DNA of 64,000 bases from Trichocoleus desertorum NBK24. GTDB lineage: Bacteria > Cyanobacteriota > Cyanobacteriia > FACHB-46. The notes beneath the pieces were generated by a model. It was not told the origin of the DNA, searched no databases, and worked only from the letters and a program-made list of their open reading frames with translations. The position numbers were made by a program, and so were the translations under genes. The stretch spans positions 5,076,924 to 5,140,923 of the forward strand of contig NZ_CP116619.1 of the NCBI RefSeq assembly GCF_030409055.1, in the 5' to 3' direction. Shown here piece after piece: positions 46,019-53,122 of the stretch (position 1 is the first letter of the stretch; each line of letters starts with the position of its first letter).

Positions 46019-46479
46019 TGAGGAATACTGTGGACTTAGAGAACAAAAAGCTTGAGGAACTCTTTAACCTGGCTGACAAGATTGGTAAACAGCGTTATCA
46101 CAGGTTGACCGAGCAAGACTTGGAAGATTACAAAAAATTCGATCGCTGGCGATATGTTAACGGTCGTAGCGAGTGTGGAACGACTAAAGAAAGTCAAGAC
46201 TGGGTAAGAGATAACTCAGATTGGCATTGCCCAATTTGTGAAGCTAGATTCTCGGAGTGTGGTGGCAGAACGATTGACCACAAATTGCCTAGGGCGCAGT
46301 ATCCTTGGCTATCAATGGACTTCAAGAATCTTTGGGTGATTTGTAGAGATTGCAACCTAGAGAAAGGTGAGAAGCATTGGTTTGAGTATGAGCACTATAT
46401 GATGATTCATCACCCTCAGCTTTTACCTGCCATTCAATCTGCACGTCCTACTCAATTGCTGAAGTCTTTGAAGGAATAA
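46018..46479 (+). CDS. HNH endonuclease, third gene of the cassette
   Basis: A 153-residue protein. Residues 1-40 carry the same helix-turn unit as the upstream protein (LEELFNLADKIGKQRYHRLTEQ). The HNH domain follows: WHCPICEARFSECGGRTIDHKLPRA, then KNLWVICRDCNLEKGEKHW, with both Cys pairs, the catalytic His in TIDHKL and the Asn in KNLWV. It starts with GTG overlapping the previous stop (TAGTG). DNA cleavage is the expected activity. The tight coupling, AT-rich composition and absence of HIP1 sites suggest an acquired accessory or defence cassette; that is inference. Confidence 0.85.
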   Translation: MRNTVDLENKKLEELFNLADKIGKQRYHRLTEQDLEDYKKFDRWRYVNGRSECGTTKESQDWVRDNSDWHCPICEARFSECGGRTIDHKLPRAQYPWLSMDFKNLWVICRDCNLEKGEKHWFEYEHYMMIHHPQLLPAIQSARPTQLLKSLKE

Positions 46480-46649
46480 CGAAGAAAAAACCTCAATCTC
46501 CGCCTAGATTGGATGATTAGGCAAGAGGCAAGAAAGAGCAAAATCTGGAGCAGCAGATTTCGAGACATGGCTGCGTGTCTCCAATAGCTCTAAGAGTCCG
46601 TCGAGTAGGATGATGAGTATCCCGACTGACTACATGAGTTTTATCAATT

Positions 46650-47501
46650 GTGTTTAAAAGTAGTGTTGTGTTCCCATTTAAGTTCTTAGTCCTAGCGATG
46701 CTGGGGGTACTACCGATCGCGATCGCCTGTACCGAGCAATCGTCACCCACTGCCCCAGTATCCAGTGCTAGTCCTGCCGCATCACCCAGTCCGATCGCTT
46801 CGCCTGCACCCTCAGCCACACCTACGAACGCGATCGCACCAGGACAATATTGTTACCGTGCCGATTTGCCAACACTCACATCGGCCTTGCGCTTAACAGT
46901 AGCAGCGGATCAGACGGTTACTGGGGACAGTCGGGCCACCATTCAAAATAAGTCTGAGGGCTACTACTCTTCCTATGCTCAAAAGATTTCTGGATCTTTG
47001 GCGGGAGATCAACTAAAGGCCCAAATTCGTACCTGGATTGAGTATGACGTTCAAGATACCCAGGAAACCTGGAGCATCACGCCCAGCGGGGTTGTGACGC
47101 AGCAGGATAAATTCGTTGCTGCCAATTGTGAAGAGGTGCGATCGCGTTTCGCTGATAAGGATGGATTGGAAGCGCGTGATCTCCTAGACGTAGCCTCTGC
47201 CGTGCATACGAAGCAAGTACAGTTTGAGGCGGGTCGTAACAGCACTGTCATTAACCATGCGGTCGTTCGGGGAGAACGAGATCTGTATCTGCTCAAGGCT
47301 CAAGGAGGACAGCAAATGAAGATCGCCCTGACCTCGACAGAACAGAATGCCACCTTTGATGTCGTGTCTCCCAGCGGAGATATTCTGACTACCGAGGCGC
47401 AGTCAGAAACGGTGCCTTTGCCCCATACTGGCGACTACCAAGTGATTGTCGGGAGTACACGTGGCAATGCTACCTATGAGTTGCAAATCACGATTCAGTA
47501 A
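46650..47501 (+). CDS. Putative lipoprotein with C-terminal PPC-like beta domain
   Basis: A 283-residue protein. The N-terminus has a basic start, a hydrophobic core and the lipobox IAIAC at about residue 23-27, so the mature Cys would be lipid-modified. A Pro/Ala/Ser/Thr-rich spacer (about 30-62) precedes a middle domain with two Cys (YCYRADL and AANCEEV). The last ~90 residues (FEAGRNSTVINHAVVRGERDLYLL to the end) look like a PPC-type beta-sandwich (AxGGQQMKIALTS, GDYQVIVG). The start is a GTG without a clear Shine-Dalgarno. It acts outside the cytoplasm; specific function is unknown. Confidence 0.8.
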   Translation: MFKSSVVFPFKFLVLAMLGVLPIAIACTEQSSPTAPVSSASPAASPSPIASPAPSATPTNAIAPGQYCYRADLPTLTSALRLTVAADQTVTGDSRATIQNKSEGYYSSYAQKISGSLAGDQLKAQIRTWIEYDVQDTQETWSITPSGVVTQQDKFVAANCEEVRSRFADKDGLEARDLLDVASAVHTKQVQFEAGRNSTVINHAVVRGERDLYLLKAQGGQQMKIALTSTEQNATFDVVSPSGDILTTEAQSETVPLPHTGDYQVIVGSTRGNATYELQITIQ

Positions 47502-47540
47502 ATCTAGACTCCCGATCTAGGCTAGCGATCGCCCTTTAAT

Positions 47541-47574
47541 AAAAAACCCTTGGCTACGGCTGAGGGTCTCAATC
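47541..47574 (-). terminator. Terminator-like hairpin oriented to the minus strand, downstream of the lipoprotein gene
   Basis: On the minus strand GATTGAGACCCT, a GC-containing centre CAGCCGTAGCCA, AGGGT and TTTTTT. ACCCT (47546-47550 region) and AGGGT (47563-47567 region) form the stem. It shares its organisation and flanking GATTGxGACCC with the element at 42471-42504. No leftward gene ends here. Confidence 0.6.
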
Positions 47575-47726
47575 TGCTTTTACTGATCTCGCGATCTTAT
47601 TTAACTTTGTTGATAGTCTAATAACTTGTTTTCTTGCAGATTAGTGTAAATATGGCTCTGTACGAGGTAAAAACCTAGTTTGTCAGTAGTCCCATTGTTC
47701 TGCGTGCTCCATACATCGGCTGACAT

Positions 47727-49787
47727 ATGCAAAGTCCAATTATTACGTTCACCATTCTGCTGACGGTCATCCTGTTCGTGCCGTCCCTGTTTGAGCGGTT
47801 GCGTCTGCCTGGGCTAGTCGGCTTATTAATTGCTGGCGTGGTACTGGGGCAGAGTGGGTTGCACTGGTTGGATCACGAATCTGAAACCATGCAACTGCTA
47901 TCGGGCATCGGCAAAGTCTATTTGATGTTTGTGGCAGGTTTGGAAATTGATCTCAAGCAGTTTCGCAAGACCCGCGATCGCTCTTTAGGATTCGGTTTCT
48001 TCACCTTTATCGTCCCGTTGCTCACGGGCATTGCCCTCGGACGGCTTTTTGGCTTTGGGTGGAATGCCTCCTTGCTCATAGGATCACTGCTGGCATCCCA
48101 TACTCTATTGGCTTACCCGATTGTCAGCCGTTTAGGAGTGGTAGGGAATGAAGCGGTTATGGTGACGATTGGAGCCACCATTATTACCGACACAGCAGCC
48201 CTGCTAGTTTTAGCCGTTTGTGTGGGAATTCATACAGGAGCCTTTACTGCATCTGGCTTTGCCACGCTATTGATTGGGGTCGCCCTCTATTCCGTGGTGG
48301 TTTTGGTGGGCTTAGATTGGGCAGGTAGAGAGTTTTTTCGGCGTTCTGGGGATGCAGAAGGCAATCAGTTTTTATTCATTTTGCTGGCGCTATTTTTAGC
48401 CTCGGTGGGCGCACAGGTAATTGGCATCGAGCAAATTGTTGGGGCATTCCTAGCAGGGCTGGCGGTCAACGATGTCTTGGGCAACAGCCCCGTGAAAGAA
48501 AAGGTGGAATTTGTCGGCGGCGTATTGTTTATCCCCTGCTTCTTTATCGATATGGGGCTACTCATCAATCTACCCGCCTTTCTCAAAACCTTGAGTGCTC
48601 TTTGGTTCACTCTAGGCATTGTGATTGCGCTGATTGGCAGTAAGTTCGTCGCGGCGCTCTTAGCGAAGTGGGCTTATCGCTACAACGTCCCAGAGTTGAT
48701 GACAATGTGGTCGTTATCTCTCCCGCAAGTGGCTGCTACGTTGGCCGCTACGTTGGTAGGGTATCAAACGGTCAATGCCGCAGGAGAACGGTTGATTGGA
48801 GAAGGGGTGCTCAATAGTGTCATTGTGTTGATGGTGGTCACTTCTGTGTTAGGGCCACTGATTACGGCGCGATTTGCTCCCCAGATCTCGACTCCGTCTG
48901 CTGATCTCGATACTGCATCGGCGTCGTGGCTCGTAGATCCGCCAATTCCACACAACCCGGAATCTGATACGCCTTTTACTGTGGTGGTTCCGACTTATAA
49001 CCCCAGAACTCAGCAATTTCTGATTGAAATGGCAGCGATGTTAGCGCGGCATGAGTTAGGGCGGATTGTGCCGATGGCGATCGTCAAAGCTCCTGTCTAC
49101 ATGGATCACCCCCGGCTGGAATCTCTGTTGGATCGCAACCATAAACGACTGCAAGGGGCGATCGCTCTGGGGCAAGAGCTGAATGTAGAAACTCAAGCGA
49201 CGATTCGGATTGATGATGATGTGGCGATCGGCATTAGTCGAGAGAGCCGAGAACAAAATGCTAATTTAATTGTTATGGGCTGGTCTCGTACTACCGGATT
49301 TCGGGCGCGGCTCTTTGGCAATGTGATTGATAATGTCATTTGTTCCGCTCACTGTCCGGTCGCTGTGACGCGGTTACTCATGAGTCCTGCCTCGATCAAA
49401 AACATTCTGGTGCTGGTTAACGATTTTACGCCTGCAACCTTACGCACTATCCGATTGGCTCAAGTGTTGGCTGACACCAACCAAGCGGTTGTCACCCTGT
49501 TCCATGTCAGTAACCCTCAGAGTTCGACTGCCCAATCCACCAAATTTTCTACCCGACTGTCCGAGGTTGCCACCAGTCATAGCTTGAAGGTTGGCACCAT
49601 TACTCAAACTGTTCAGAGTAGCGATATTGTGGGGGCGGTTTTGGAAGCAGCGGAGGCGGTTGATTTGGTCATGCTGCATACGGTGCGCTACCGAACTGCC
49701 GGAGGATTAGCGGTGAGTGAGGTGACCACAAAAATTGTGCAATCTTTGAATTGTTCTCTGATCCTGTTGGGAGAACCCCAAACGTGA
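47727..49787 (+). CDS. CPA2 family cation:proton antiporter with C-terminal universal stress domains
   Basis: A 686-residue protein. Residues 1-395 form a 12-13-helix antiporter of the NapA/KefB-like CPA2 group with GLLIAGVVLGQSGLH near the start, ASHTLLAYPIVSRLG in the middle and IEQIVGAFLAGLAVND later. Two UspA-like domains follow (about 415-545 and 550-683); the first carries the NLIVMGWSRTTGFRARLFGNVID phosphate-binding signature. It would exchange Na+ or K+ for H+ across the plasma or thylakoid membrane, with the Usp part binding nucleotide for control. It ends 11 bases from the convergent ArsR gene. Confidence 0.92.
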   Translation: MQSPIITFTILLTVILFVPSLFERLRLPGLVGLLIAGVVLGQSGLHWLDHESETMQLLSGIGKVYLMFVAGLEIDLKQFRKTRDRSLGFGFFTFIVPLLTGIALGRLFGFGWNASLLIGSLLASHTLLAYPIVSRLGVVGNEAVMVTIGATIITDTAALLVLAVCVGIHTGAFTASGFATLLIGVALYSVVVLVGLDWAGREFFRRSGDAEGNQFLFILLALFLASVGAQVIGIEQIVGAFLAGLAVNDVLGNSPVKEKVEFVGGVLFIPCFFIDMGLLINLPAFLKTLSALWFTLGIVIALIGSKFVAALLAKWAYRYNVPELMTMWSLSLPQVAATLAATLVGYQTVNAAGERLIGEGVLNSVIVLMVVTSVLGPLITARFAPQISTPSADLDTASASWLVDPPIPHNPESDTPFTVVVPTYNPRTQQFLIEMAAMLARHELGRIVPMAIVKAPVYMDHPRLESLLDRNHKRLQGAIALGQELNVETQATIRIDDDVAIGISRESREQNANLIVMGWSRTTGFRARLFGNVIDNVICSAHCPVAVTRLLMSPASIKNILVLVNDFTPATLRTIRLAQVLADTNQAVVTLFHVSNPQSSTAQSTKFSTRLSEVATSHSLKVGTITQTVQSSDIVGAVLEAAEAVDLVMLHTVRYRTAGGLAVSEVTTKIVQSLNCSLILLGEPQT

Positions 49788-49798
49788 TGCCTTTAGCT

Positions 49799-50137
49799 TT
49801 AGTTAGAACTGCTGGCATCAGACAGCCCCTTAATGCTGGCTAAACAGTTGGCGAGTAAGCAGCGATTGAGCGAGCTGTATTTGGTTTGTCCTTCTTTTCT
49901 GACTTGGACGAGGCCGCAATCAACCAGAGTTTTGGAGTGGTGACAGAACAACGCCAAGCTAATTTCTAAGTGGTTGGCGAGTTCTGAACCGCTCATTTCT
50001 TGGGACTGGGCTAGCAATTCTACAATCCGTAAGCGGGTGGGATCGCTAAGGGCCGCAAAGATTTTAGCGCGTTGTTCTGAGTCTAATTTCAGCAAGGCCA
50101 CAGGGCTGAGGGAGGAATTGAGATTGGAGTCGAGCAT
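49799..50137 (-). CDS. ArsR/SmtB family repressor, RexT-like
   Basis: A 112-residue winged-helix regulator. KIFAALSDPTRLRIVELLA is the family signature, SGSELANHLEISLALFCHHSKTL is the recognition helix-turn-helix, and the wing is VQVRKEGQTKYSSL. Four Cys (about 65, 74, 93, 97) could serve redox sensing; the ELCVCD metal motif of arsenic/zinc sensors is absent. The gene is divergent from thioredoxin, the arrangement reported for RexT and trxA2 in Anabaena, where an ArsR-type protein senses peroxide and represses a thioredoxin gene. By analogy it likely represses the trx-OYE operon through the dyads at 50213-50283. The analogy rests on gene order and family, not on a search. Confidence 0.88.
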   Translation of the reverse strand: MLDSNLNSSLSPVALLKLDSEQRAKIFAALSDPTRLRIVELLAQSQEMSGSELANHLEISLALFCHHSKTLVDCGLVQVRKEGQTKYSSLNRCLLANCLASIKGLSDASSSN

Positions 50138-50210
50138 GGGCGATCGCAGGGGTGTGATCCCTTTCCAGTGCTAATAGATTCTACTTCCATCTTAAGGTGT
50201 AAAAGCATTT

Positions 50211-50283
50211 ACTCAAATACTTAAACAAGTACTTGACTACCGCAAAAAGGTTGTCTATCATTTAGTTAAATGGTTGTTTAACT
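50211..50283. promoter_or_regulatory. Divergent operator region between ArsR-type regulator and thioredoxin gene
   Basis: Two dyads occur. TCAAATACTT (50213-50222) and AAGTACTTGA (50227-50236) match at nine of ten positions around AAAC. AGTTAAA (50264-50270) and TTTAACT (50277-50283) are a perfect 7-bp inverted repeat. The second dyad ends 36 bases before the thioredoxin ATG, where promoter and repressor sites would overlap. They suit a dimeric winged-helix repressor. Confidence 0.7.
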
Positions 50284-50319
50284 ACTTGAACTGCAACAAC
50301 CAACTGGAGGCGTAACGCC

Positions 50320-50682
50320 ATGTCAGATCATTATCAATCAATCAAGCTGACCGACGAAAACTTTGAAAGCGAAGTGCTCGCTAGTTCCGTTCCCGTATTG
50401 GTAGATTTTTGGGCTCCTTGGTGTGGGCCTTGCCGGATGCTCAGTCCCATTGTGGAAGACCTAGCCGTAGAGTTTGAGGGGCAAGCAAAGGTAGCCAAGC
50501 TCAATGTGGATGATTACGAGCAACTCGCCACGCAATACAACATCAGCGCTATCCCGACTCTCATTTTGTTTCAGGATGGTTATGCTGTTGACCAAGTGAG
50601 TGGAGTGGTCCGCAAGCAAGTGTTGGCAGATAAGCTCAATTCCTTGTTGCACCGCGATCGCACCTCTCATTCCGCCGCCTAA
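50320..50682 (+). CDS. trxA: Thioredoxin
   Basis: A 120-residue thioredoxin with active site WCGPC (Cys35 and Cys38), the cis-Pro in SAIPTLILF and the usual VDFWAPWCGPCRML strand. It reduces protein disulfides. GGAGG lies nine bases before the ATG. It is the first gene of a rightward operon with an old-yellow-enzyme, 39 bases apart, and faces the ArsR-type regulator. The setting suggests a stress-induced thioredoxin of the TrxA2 kind rather than the housekeeping one. Confidence 0.95.
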   Translation: MSDHYQSIKLTDENFESEVLASSVPVLVDFWAPWCGPCRMLSPIVEDLAVEFEGQAKVAKLNVDDYEQLATQYNISAIPTLILFQDGYAVDQVSGVVRKQVLADKLNSLLHRDRTSHSAA

Positions 50683-50721
50683 TTTAGTTTGTTTCAATGG
50701 AGTCTTAGGGAGATTTTGTTC

Positions 50722-51828
50722 ATGAGTGCCAATGTTGATCTGCTCTCTTCGGTAAAGCTCGGTCCTTACGAACTGCCGAATCGCTTGGTGATGGCTCCTC
50801 TAACTCGGAATCGGGCGGGAGCAGGTGATGTGCCTGGAGCCTTAAATGCGACTTACTATGCTCAGCGAGCTTCCGCAGGTTTGATTGTTAGTGAAGCTAG
50901 TCAAGTGTCACCGCAGGGTTTGGGATATCCTAGTACCCCTGGTATTTACTCACCAGAACAGGTGGCAGGCTGGCGGCTGATCACTGAGGCTGTCCATGCG
51001 AAGGGAGGGCGGATCTTCTTACAACTTTGGCATGTGGGACGAATCTCCCATCCTTCTTTGCAACCGGACGGCGCTTTGCCTGTGGCTCCTTCCGCGATCG
51101 CGCCCGCAGGGGAAGCTGCTACCTATGAAGGGATGAAGCCCTTTGTCACTCCTCGCGCTCTAGAGAGCCATGAAATTCCTGGGATTGTAGAGCAGTACCG
51201 TCAGGGGGCGCAGAATGCTTTAGAGGCTGGGTTTGACGGCGTAGAAATTCACGCAGCCAATGGTTATCTGATTGATCAGTTTTTGCGGGATGGCACCAAC
51301 CATCGGACAGACGAATATGGTGGCTCGATCGAAAACCGAGCTAGGTTCTTGCTGGAAGTCACAGAAGCCGTCGTGAGTGTGTGGGGTGGAGATAGAGTCG
51401 GTGTCCGTCTCGCTCCCAGCGGTTCCTTTAACGATATGTCTGACTCTGACCCCGTAGCGACGTTTAGCTATGTGGCTGAGGCGCTGAATCGGTTCAATCT
51501 TGCTTATCTACACATTGTCGAGCCAAGAGCTGATGACAACTTTACTGCCGGGACACCCGCTTCTCGCTTAACTACAGGCTACTTCCGCTCGATCTTCAAA
51601 GGCACACTTATTGCTGCGGGAGGCTTCGATCGCGAGAGCGGAAATGCGGTGATAGCCAACGGAGAAGCAGATTTAGTCGCTTATGGCAGGCTGTTCATTG
51701 CGAACCCGGATCTGCCAGAACGCTTTGCCATCGATGCGCCGCTCAATCCTGCCGATCGCTCTACCTTCTATGGCGGAGATGAGCGAGGATATATCGATTA
51801 TCCTGCTTTATCTCTCCAGAGCGCTTAG
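50722..51828 (+). CDS. NADH:flavin oxidoreductase, old-yellow-enzyme family
   Basis: A 368-residue FMN-binding TIM barrel close to NemA and xenobiotic reductase. The N-terminus has PNRLVMAPLTRNRA, then FLQLWHVGRISHP, and FDGVEIHAANGYLIDQFLRDGTNHR with the substrate-binding His/Asn pair. The C-terminal ADLVAYGRLFIANPDLPER binds FMN phosphate. It reduces electrophilic enones, quinones or nitro compounds with NAD(P)H. The ATG at 50722 has GGGAG about nine bases upstream, and is preferred over 50689. Pairing with thioredoxin under an ArsR-type regulator suggests defence against reactive electrophiles or peroxide. Confidence 0.94.
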   Translation: MSANVDLLSSVKLGPYELPNRLVMAPLTRNRAGAGDVPGALNATYYAQRASAGLIVSEASQVSPQGLGYPSTPGIYSPEQVAGWRLITEAVHAKGGRIFLQLWHVGRISHPSLQPDGALPVAPSAIAPAGEAATYEGMKPFVTPRALESHEIPGIVEQYRQGAQNALEAGFDGVEIHAANGYLIDQFLRDGTNHRTDEYGGSIENRARFLLEVTEAVVSVWGGDRVGVRLAPSGSFNDMSDSDPVATFSYVAEALNRFNLAYLHIVEPRADDNFTAGTPASRLTTGYFRSIFKGTLIAAGGFDRESGNAVIANGEADLVAYGRLFIANPDLPERFAIDAPLNPADRSTFYGGDERGYIDYPALSLQSA

Positions 51829-51872
51829 GCTTGCCTTGACCGCAATTGGTGATTTTTAGGAACTTACTTCAT

Positions 51873-51908
51873 GCGATCGCCTGCTTCCACAACGGGCGAT
51901 CGCTTTTT
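51873..51908 (+). terminator. HIP1-based terminator after the OYE gene
   Basis: GCGATCGCC (51873-51881) pairs with GGCGATCGC (51895-51903) around a 13-base loop, followed by TTTTT at 51904-51908. Each arm is a HIP1 octamer plus one base. Confidence 0.85.
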
Positions 51909-51934
51909 ATGTATTTCGGAATGTATTGCAGCAT

Positions 51935-52756
51935 TCAAGCTTTAGCGAGCCGATGGAGCCAAATAAAGTTTGGTCCTTCTGGTGAACATTTGCTTTGAAT
52001 TAACTGATTGGAATAGTGAAGGTTTTGACCAGATAAGTCGTTTCTGTATCCCGACGCAAACCACTCCCCATAGGGATCATTGACAAAAAATCCGTTGGCA
52101 TCATAACCACGAACCACCATAATGTGGCCGAAGCTGGTGAAGTAACCATGAATAATACAAGGTCTCCCTTCCGCGATCGCCTTGCGAATATCAGATAGGC
52201 GGGCTTGAGTGGTGAAATCTACCTTTAAGCCATAAGCGCGACCCATTTTCGCCAAATCCAACGGTTCCCAGCGTGATAGGCGGTTGCGCTCCATATAGCG
52301 ATATAGTTCATCCTCCAACTGCCCTACGCCTGTCTGCCCTTTAATCTGGAAGTAAGCCATCACCATTGCATAGGAAGTGACATTACAAGCGCCAGTTGGG
52401 TTTAAGGCATTGTCTAACTGGCTTTTGTGCGGGACATTCAGGATTTTGCGTTCTGGTAGACGAGGTGCAGGTAGGGGTAGAGAAATCCGAGGTCTTGGGG
52501 GGGTGGCTGTTGTGACTTGGTTTTGGTTGTTGATCAGTTGGGCATGGGGCGTGTAGACATGCCAGGTATTTTGTGGGGGATTGCCGAGGAAATCCTTGAG
52601 GAGTGCCACCTTGAGGTGATTTTTATCGACTGCCTTCCAAGAGTGAATCTCAAATATTTTGCCTGCCTCTACTTGAACTTTGTCTGATTCAGATAGCTTA
52701 GTAGAGTCAGCCGTTGATTTCTTAAAAGTAGTATTGCGAAGAACTTTCAGTTTCAT
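51935..52756 (-). CDS. C39-like cysteine peptidase family protein with N-terminal SH3-like region
   Basis: A 273-residue protein. Residues ~1-80 look like an SH3-type beta barrel (KVLRNTTFKKSTADS, KIFEIHSWKAVDKNHLKVALL). A Pro-rich linker (about 85-105) leads to a C39-like papain-fold domain: NPTGACNVTSYAMVMAYF holds the catalytic Cys, FGHIMVVRGYD the His, and FFVNDPYGEW the Asp/Asn. There is no signal peptide, so it may act inside the cell or be exported otherwise. The ATG at 52756 is used; a TTG at 52774 is possible. It may cut peptides or be an amidase; the substrate is unknown. Confidence 0.85.
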   Translation of the reverse strand: MKLKVLRNTTFKKSTADSTKLSESDKVQVEAGKIFEIHSWKAVDKNHLKVALLKDFLGNPPQNTWHVYTPHAQLINNQNQVTTATPPRPRISLPLPAPRLPERKILNVPHKSQLDNALNPTGACNVTSYAMVMAYFQIKGQTGVGQLEDELYRYMERNRLSRWEPLDLAKMGRAYGLKVDFTTQARLSDIRKAIAEGRPCIIHGYFTSFGHIMVVRGYDANGFFVNDPYGEWFASGYRNDLSGQNLHYSNQLIQSKCSPEGPNFIWLHRLAKA

Positions 52757-52858
52757 AATGTCATTGAAAATCAACTCAAGGGGATAGTTACACCTTATCT
52801 CTGTCTCGTTCCAGTTTTAATGACTGGGGTTTAATCGCTAGGGCGATCGCAAGATTGA

Positions 52859-52895
52859 ATAGACGAGACTGCATAGACAAGACTGCATAGATAAG
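52859..52895. repeat. 14-bp tandem repeat
   Basis: ATAGACGAGACTGC (52859-52872), ATAGACAAGACTGC (52873-52886) and a partial third copy ATAGATAAG follow one another directly. Confidence 0.85.
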
Positions 52896-52966
52896 GCACG
52901 CTAAATATTTGACGTTAGAGAGCGAGGACGGTGCCTCAGGCAGAGGTTATGTCTAAAGCTCCAGTC

Positions 52967-52994
52967 CCTAACTCCTAATGCCTAACTTCTAATA
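52967..52994. repeat. Heptanucleotide repeats of the STRR type
   Basis: Four 7-bp units in a row: CCTAACT, CCTAATG, CCTAACT, TCTAATA. Short tandemly repeated heptamers of this kind are known from intergenic DNA of filamentous cyanobacteria. Confidence 0.75.
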
Positions 52995-53122
52995 CAAGGG
53001 ACTAGGCGCGGACTTCGTTAAAATGGCTATAATCGGCTCCTAAGTTTGACAATCTTAAGAGTTTATTTCTACTAAGTACCTTAAACTTCAGCCAAGTCGC
53101 CCTTAGCTGCTGTGTTGATGCC

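Larger units (their letters stand above)
52757..53122. other. Intergenic region with short tandem repeats
   Basis: A 366-base gap between divergent genes. It holds the 14-bp tandem repeat at 52859-52895 and the 7-bp repeats at 52967-52994. A HIP1 octamer lies near 52843. No gene or RNA was seen; promoters for both sides are expected. Confidence 0.5.

Noticed and set aside
44981-46479. Homing-endonuclease or intron reading of the HNH cassette
   Set aside because: No interrupted host gene, intron fold or intein junction flanks the cassette, so a homing element is not supported.
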